The translations under genes were made by a program, and so were the position numbers. A stretch of DNA of 8,134 nt from Verrucomicrobiota bacterium (GTDB lineage Bacteria > Verrucomicrobiota > Verrucomicrobiia > Limisphaerales > AV2): assembly GCA_003219345.1 (NCBI GenBank), contig QHOP01000355.1:1-8134 (forward strand), written 5' to 3'. The first letter of the stretch is position 1. Each line of letters begins with the position of its first letter. The notes under the pieces are model-generated. The model made no database searches, was not told where the DNA came from, and worked only from the letters and a program-made list of their open reading frames with translations. Below are positions 5,528-8,134 of this stretch, in pieces.

Positions 5528-6482
5528 TTACGCAGGGTGGCTCGCTGGCGGAGGCGCAGGCGGCTGTTGGAAATCGAAACAATCTGACATGTCGTCGGCC
5601 GCTGCATCGCGTTTGGTTAGCGCCGACAATCCGAATGTGGTTTCGCAGAATTTCAGGAGGCTGACGTGCGAATGAAGAGCTTTCGAAATGTAGCCGCGCT
5701 TGGCATACGGACTAAGAACCAGGCAACCCACGCGAGAGCCGTAGCGGAACTGCGTGCCGTCCGTCCAGGGTTCCACGTTCGGCGGATCGACATGGTCGAA
5801 CCAGCCGCCCCAGTCGTCCCAAGTGATGAAGATCACGCTGTTGGCCCAAAGCCCACCTTTGATAATGGCGTTGACTTGGTCCCGCATACACCCACGAGAC
5901 GTTTGGAAGCTTTCCCGCGCTGGCATCGATGCTGAACTGTTCGGACTTAAACTGTTGGCGCGCGTGTAGGTCTTGGATAAAATCGAAAGCGTAGCCACCG
6001 TAGTTGCCCCAAGTCAGTTTCGCGCTTTCCAAGCTCATCGGCAGCGACGGCAATTTGAAAAGCGGAGCGCCAACAGGATGTCTATACCGAGGAGGGTTTT
6101 CAATAATCGGCGAGTCGGCGGTGATGAGCATCAAGTGGTTGGGTGTGGAAGGGCCCGCTACATCGGTGAAATAATTGTCGCAGAGTGTAAATTGTCGAGC
6201 GTACGCGAAGTACGAGGGGATGTCTTGCGAAATGAATTGTTCGCGGACTGCTGTGGCCTTGCGTGTCAACCACGCGTCGTGGCGGTGGTTCGGATCTTGC
6301 GTTGGCGGATTCTGCGCGCGCGGCATAGTAATTCCATTTGCTCCGGTAAACGCGCCAAAGTAATTGTCGAAGCAGTGGTTTTCCTTGATGATGAGTACCA
6401 CGTGCTCGATTGGCCTCCTGACGCGCGGGGGCGCCTTCACCCCACCGCGTTCAGTTTTTGCAGATTCAGCTTTCTTGATCAT
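5528..6482 (-). pseudogene. Phosphoesterase (phospholipase C/acid phosphatase family), broken
   Basis: The intact relative would be a metal-dependent phosphoesterase (Pfam phosphoesterase family, PF04185). The first part, from ATG 6482, carries IEHVVLIIKENHCFDNYFGAF, FTLCDNYFTDVAGPSTPNHL and KLPNVSWVYA (ending near 5884). The frame then shifts: the second part starts at DQVNAIIKGGLWANS (5879 leftward), followed by VIFITWDDWGGWFDHVDPPN, RVGCLVLSPYAKRGYIS and LHSHVSLLKFCETTFGLSAL, and ends at 5528. Family members usually carry about 20-30 residues between SWVYA and DQVNA; here the two abut in different frames. So a short deletion at about 5880-5884 removed that segment and broke the frame. Both ends look otherwise conserved, which suggests recent inactivation or an assembly error. 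A TTG at 6548 would give a longer N-terminus. No signal peptide is visible. Confidence 0.85.
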
Positions 6483-6726
6483 GTGTCTGAGACTCTTTCG
6501 GTTTGCACCTGACTCAGAGACACTGCCCGCTGTCGGTATCCAGGACAAGCGAACTGTCTGCCATGTTCGACGCCATCTTCGAATAAGCCGCGATCAAGAA
6601 ACTCGTTCAATTCACCTTCCAGTCGCCGTGACCAGCGCCCTAAGGTTATCAACAATCTTGATGATTAGAAGCCAATCTGTTAATCCAGCTACTGTGAATC
6701 GAACTCTTTTCTGCTTATTCACTGAT

Positions 6727-7266
6727 GTGAGAAGAAACATTCTGCCTTCCCTGATCGTTTCATCGTTAATCGCGTCGTTCGACCTGGTGAGCGGACAAGA
6801 TGCTCATCTAACGGTGCCGGGGATTACCAATTTTGCCAGGGTCAATAATCGTCTCTATCGGGGTGCCCAGCCGAATGGTGATGGCATTAAGTCGCTCGCC
6901 CGTTTGGGTGTTGGAACCATTATCAATCTGCGGATGACCAACGATGTTTGGTCGGCAGAGGAAGCAGAAGCGCGAGATGTGGGTATCACTTACACCAATG
7001 TCCCGATGAGCGGGATCGGCCAGCCGACAGACGAACAGGTTACAAAGATCCTCTCGATTATTGAGGCTGGCTCCTACCCGGTCTTCGTACACTGCCAGCA
7101 TGGTGCCGATCGCACTGGCACCATCATCGCCTGTTATCGTATTCGGCATGACAAATGGACGAGCAAGCAAGCGTTACTGGAGGCCAAGGAATACGGAATG
7201 TCACCGTTGGAAATTGGGATGAAACGTTATGTTGCTGAGTTCGAAAAGTCCCACAAACCCGATTGA
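6727..7266 (+). CDS. Exported dual-specificity-like protein tyrosine phosphatase
   Basis: This 179-residue protein has the cysteine-phosphatase signature VHCQHGADRTG (121-131), with nucleophile Cys123 and phosphate-binding Arg129 (CX5R). Also typical are NNRLYRGAQP (40-49), GTIINLR (63-69), VPMSGIGQPTDEQV (92-105) and the C-terminal MSPLEIGMKRYV. The GTG at 6727 is preferred because it gives a classic signal peptide: MRRN, then ILPSLIVSSLIASF, with cleavage near SGQ (about residue 23). An in-frame ATG at 6661 would add 22 residues before that hydrophobic stretch and is a weaker choice; the frame is open back to 6364, over the pseudogene. No strong Shine-Dalgarno precedes either start. The usual DSP general-acid Asp loop is not obvious; Asp102 is the nearest candidate. 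The substrate is unknown and the location is probably periplasmic. It is divergent from the broken phosphoesterase gene. Confidence 0.88.
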   Translation: MRRNILPSLIVSSLIASFDLVSGQDAHLTVPGITNFARVNNRLYRGAQPNGDGIKSLARLGVGTIINLRMTNDVWSAEEAEARDVGITYTNVPMSGIGQPTDEQVTKILSIIEAGSYPVFVHCQHGADRTGTIIACYRIRHDKWTSKQALLEAKEYGMSPLEIGMKRYVAEFEKSHKPD

Positions 7267-7379
7267 GCATGAGGAGGTGGAGGACAAAATCTGAACCCAA
7301 TCCTGTGCTTGCTATCCTGGCGAAAGTGTTGAATCTAAATCTCTAAATCTTAAATCCAAAAGTGAATTAAAAAACATCT
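7267..7379. other. Intergenic spacer with short AAATCT repeats
   Basis: The spacer between the phosphatase and PepSY genes is AT-rich near its end. It carries three consecutive 8-base-like units (CTAAATCT, CTAAATCT, TTAAATCC) at about 7335-7358. I see no clear promoter, terminator or Shine-Dalgarno. Confidence 0.4.
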
Positions 7380-7727
7380 ATGAAATTAAAAACCATACTC
7401 CCTTGTTTGTTCACCTGCGTCCTTGCCATCGGACTTCTGGATGCGCCTTTGCTGGCCAAAGACAAAAAGTCGAAGCTCGAAGCCAAGGCGAAAATCAGCA
7501 AGAAAGAGGCTGGAAAGATCGCTTTGGCGAAGGTGCCTCATGGCAAAATCAAGGAAGCGGAATTGGAAGAGGAGAACGGGAAACTGGTCTGGTCGTTTGA
7601 CATCGCCACGCCCCACTCCAAAGACATCACCGAGGTGCAGGTAAACGCAATAACAGGCGAAGTTGTGTCCTTGGAAAAGGAAACGCCAGCCGACCAGAAA
7701 AAAGAAAAGAAAAAAGAGGCGAAGTAG
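7380..7727 (+). CDS. Exported PepSY-domain protein
   Basis: This 115-residue protein has a clear signal peptide (MKLKT, hydrophobic ILPCLFTCVLAIGLL, cleavage near LLAK at about residue 26). One PepSY domain follows at about 36-100: ISKKEAGKIALAKVPHGKIK, ELEEENGKLVWSFDI, and EVQVNAITGEVVSLEKE. PepSY domains are small extracytoplasmic modules, often linked to inhibition of proteases or to sensing at the envelope; the partner here is unknown. The C-terminus is a charged Lys/Glu tail (KKEKKKEAK) and the mature protein is very lysine-rich. The length fits single-domain members. There is no obvious Shine-Dalgarno. The YncE-like gene follows closely on the same strand, so the two may be cotranscribed. 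Confidence 0.88.
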   Translation: MKLKTILPCLFTCVLAIGLLDAPLLAKDKKSKLEAKAKISKKEAGKIALAKVPHGKIKEAELEEENGKLVWSFDIATPHSKDITEVQVNAITGEVVSLEKETPADQKKEKKKEAK

Positions 7728-7782
7728 CGAAATGGCTGGGCAAAGACTGTCGGCGGAAAAAGCAAACACACCACTCACATAC

Positions 7783-8134
7783 ATGCAAATAAATCATACA
7801 CAGTTCCTTGGTGTTATCGCGGTCTGTTTTTTGAACACGGCCTGCGCCTTGCTTTGCCGGGCGGGCGGCTCTTACCATTTCTTAAAGGAAATCCCCGTTG
7901 GCGGTGAGGGCAGTTGGGATTACCTGTCCGTGGATGAAGCGAACCGCCGCCTATACGTCAGCCACGCCACGAAGGTCGTCGTGATTGACCTCGATAAGGA
8001 AGAAATCGCCGGCGAGATAGCCGACACCCCGGGCGTTCACGGTCTTGCCCCCGCGCCCGAGCTTCAGCGCGGAGTGACCAGCAACGGCCGGGAAAACAAA
8101 GCGAGCATCGTTGATCTCAAGACACTGGCCACGC
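7783..8134 (+). CDS. YncE-like beta-propeller protein, 5' part
   Basis: The frame runs off the right edge; 117 residues are visible. The N-terminus MQINHTQFLGVIAVCFLNTA looks like a signal peptide. The propeller follows: KEIPVGGEGSWDYLSVDEA, RRLYVSHATKVVVIDLD, EIADTPGVHGLAPAPELQRG, and NGRENKASIVDLKTLA. This is the YVTN/YncE family of exported seven-bladed propellers, whose functions vary and are often unknown. An alternative in-frame ATG at 7732 lies only 4 bases after the PepSY stop. It would add 17 polar residues ahead of the hydrophobic segment, which is less typical, so 7783 is preferred; neither start has a strong Shine-Dalgarno. The tight spacing suggests an operon with the PepSY gene. 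Confidence 0.85.
   Translation, partial: MQINHTQFLGVIAVCFLNTACALLCRAGGSYHFLKEIPVGGEGSWDYLSVDEANRRLYVSHATKVVVIDLDKEEIAGEIADTPGVHGLAPAPELQRGVTSNGRENKASIVDLKTLAT

Noticed and set aside
5209..5675. Several overlapping 65-132 codon ORFs on both strands
   Set aside because: Arg/Ala-rich sequence without domains; the part beyond 5528 is antisense to the conserved C-terminus of the phosphoesterase pseudogene.
7267..7347. A 25-codon ORF beginning MRRWRTKSE right after the phosphatase stop
   Set aside because: The GGAGG bases lie inside the ORF rather than upstream of its ATG, and it ends in the short AAATCT repeats; no sign of selection can be seen.
1..8134. A CRISPR array or an intact toxin-antitoxin or defence module
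   Set aside because: No regularly spaced repeats of CRISPR length, and none of the intact genes matches a defence or toxin family I recognise.

Overview
The window looks like a high-GC environmental bacterium, most likely Verrucomicrobiota or a related PVC lineage. This rests on recognising the protein families by eye: a secreted DUF6807/PmoA-like protein, PepSY and YncE-type secreted proteins, a 12-bp tandem intergenic repeat, and a small integrase-linked protein of a kind I associate with verrucomicrobial islands. No taxonomic marker is present, so the assignment is an inference.

Layout. (1) 1-904 is the 3' end of a mobile group II intron on the + strand: the C-terminal part of its reverse transcriptase/maturase, followed by RNA domains V and VI. 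(2) 920-2131, on the - strand, is a secreted DUF6807 protein. The intron ends only 15 bp beyond its stop codon. (3) 2209-2304 holds a tandem repeat and a terminator-like hairpin. (4) 2344-4190 is a decayed integrative, probably mobilisable, element. A truncated tRNA-like 3' end lies on the - strand at its left edge. It is followed by a + strand tyrosine integrase, a converging small excisionase-like gene that seems to have lost its middle, the N-terminal stub of a MobF (TrwC-type) relaxase, and a perfect 25-bp inverted repeat just upstream of that stub. The tRNA fragment's orientation predicts that the element lies to its right, with the intact RNA gene beyond the window. (5) 4396-5527 has no convincing gene but contains strong inverted repeats and a C-rich stretch on the + strand. 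(6) 5528-6482 (-) is a broken phosphoesterase of the phospholipase C/acid phosphatase family, with an internal deletion and frameshift. (7) 6727-8134 (+) has three predicted exported proteins in a row: a dual-specificity-like tyrosine phosphatase, a PepSY-domain protein and the start of a YncE-like beta-propeller.

The main story is genome decay around mobile DNA: an intron end, an island whose mobilisation module is eroded, and a disrupted enzyme gene. I do not see a complete new defence or biosynthetic system. The least explained parts are the palindrome beside the relaxase stub (candidate oriT or operator), the integrase with Arg at a usual catalytic His position, and the structured non-coding stretch at 4500-5220.
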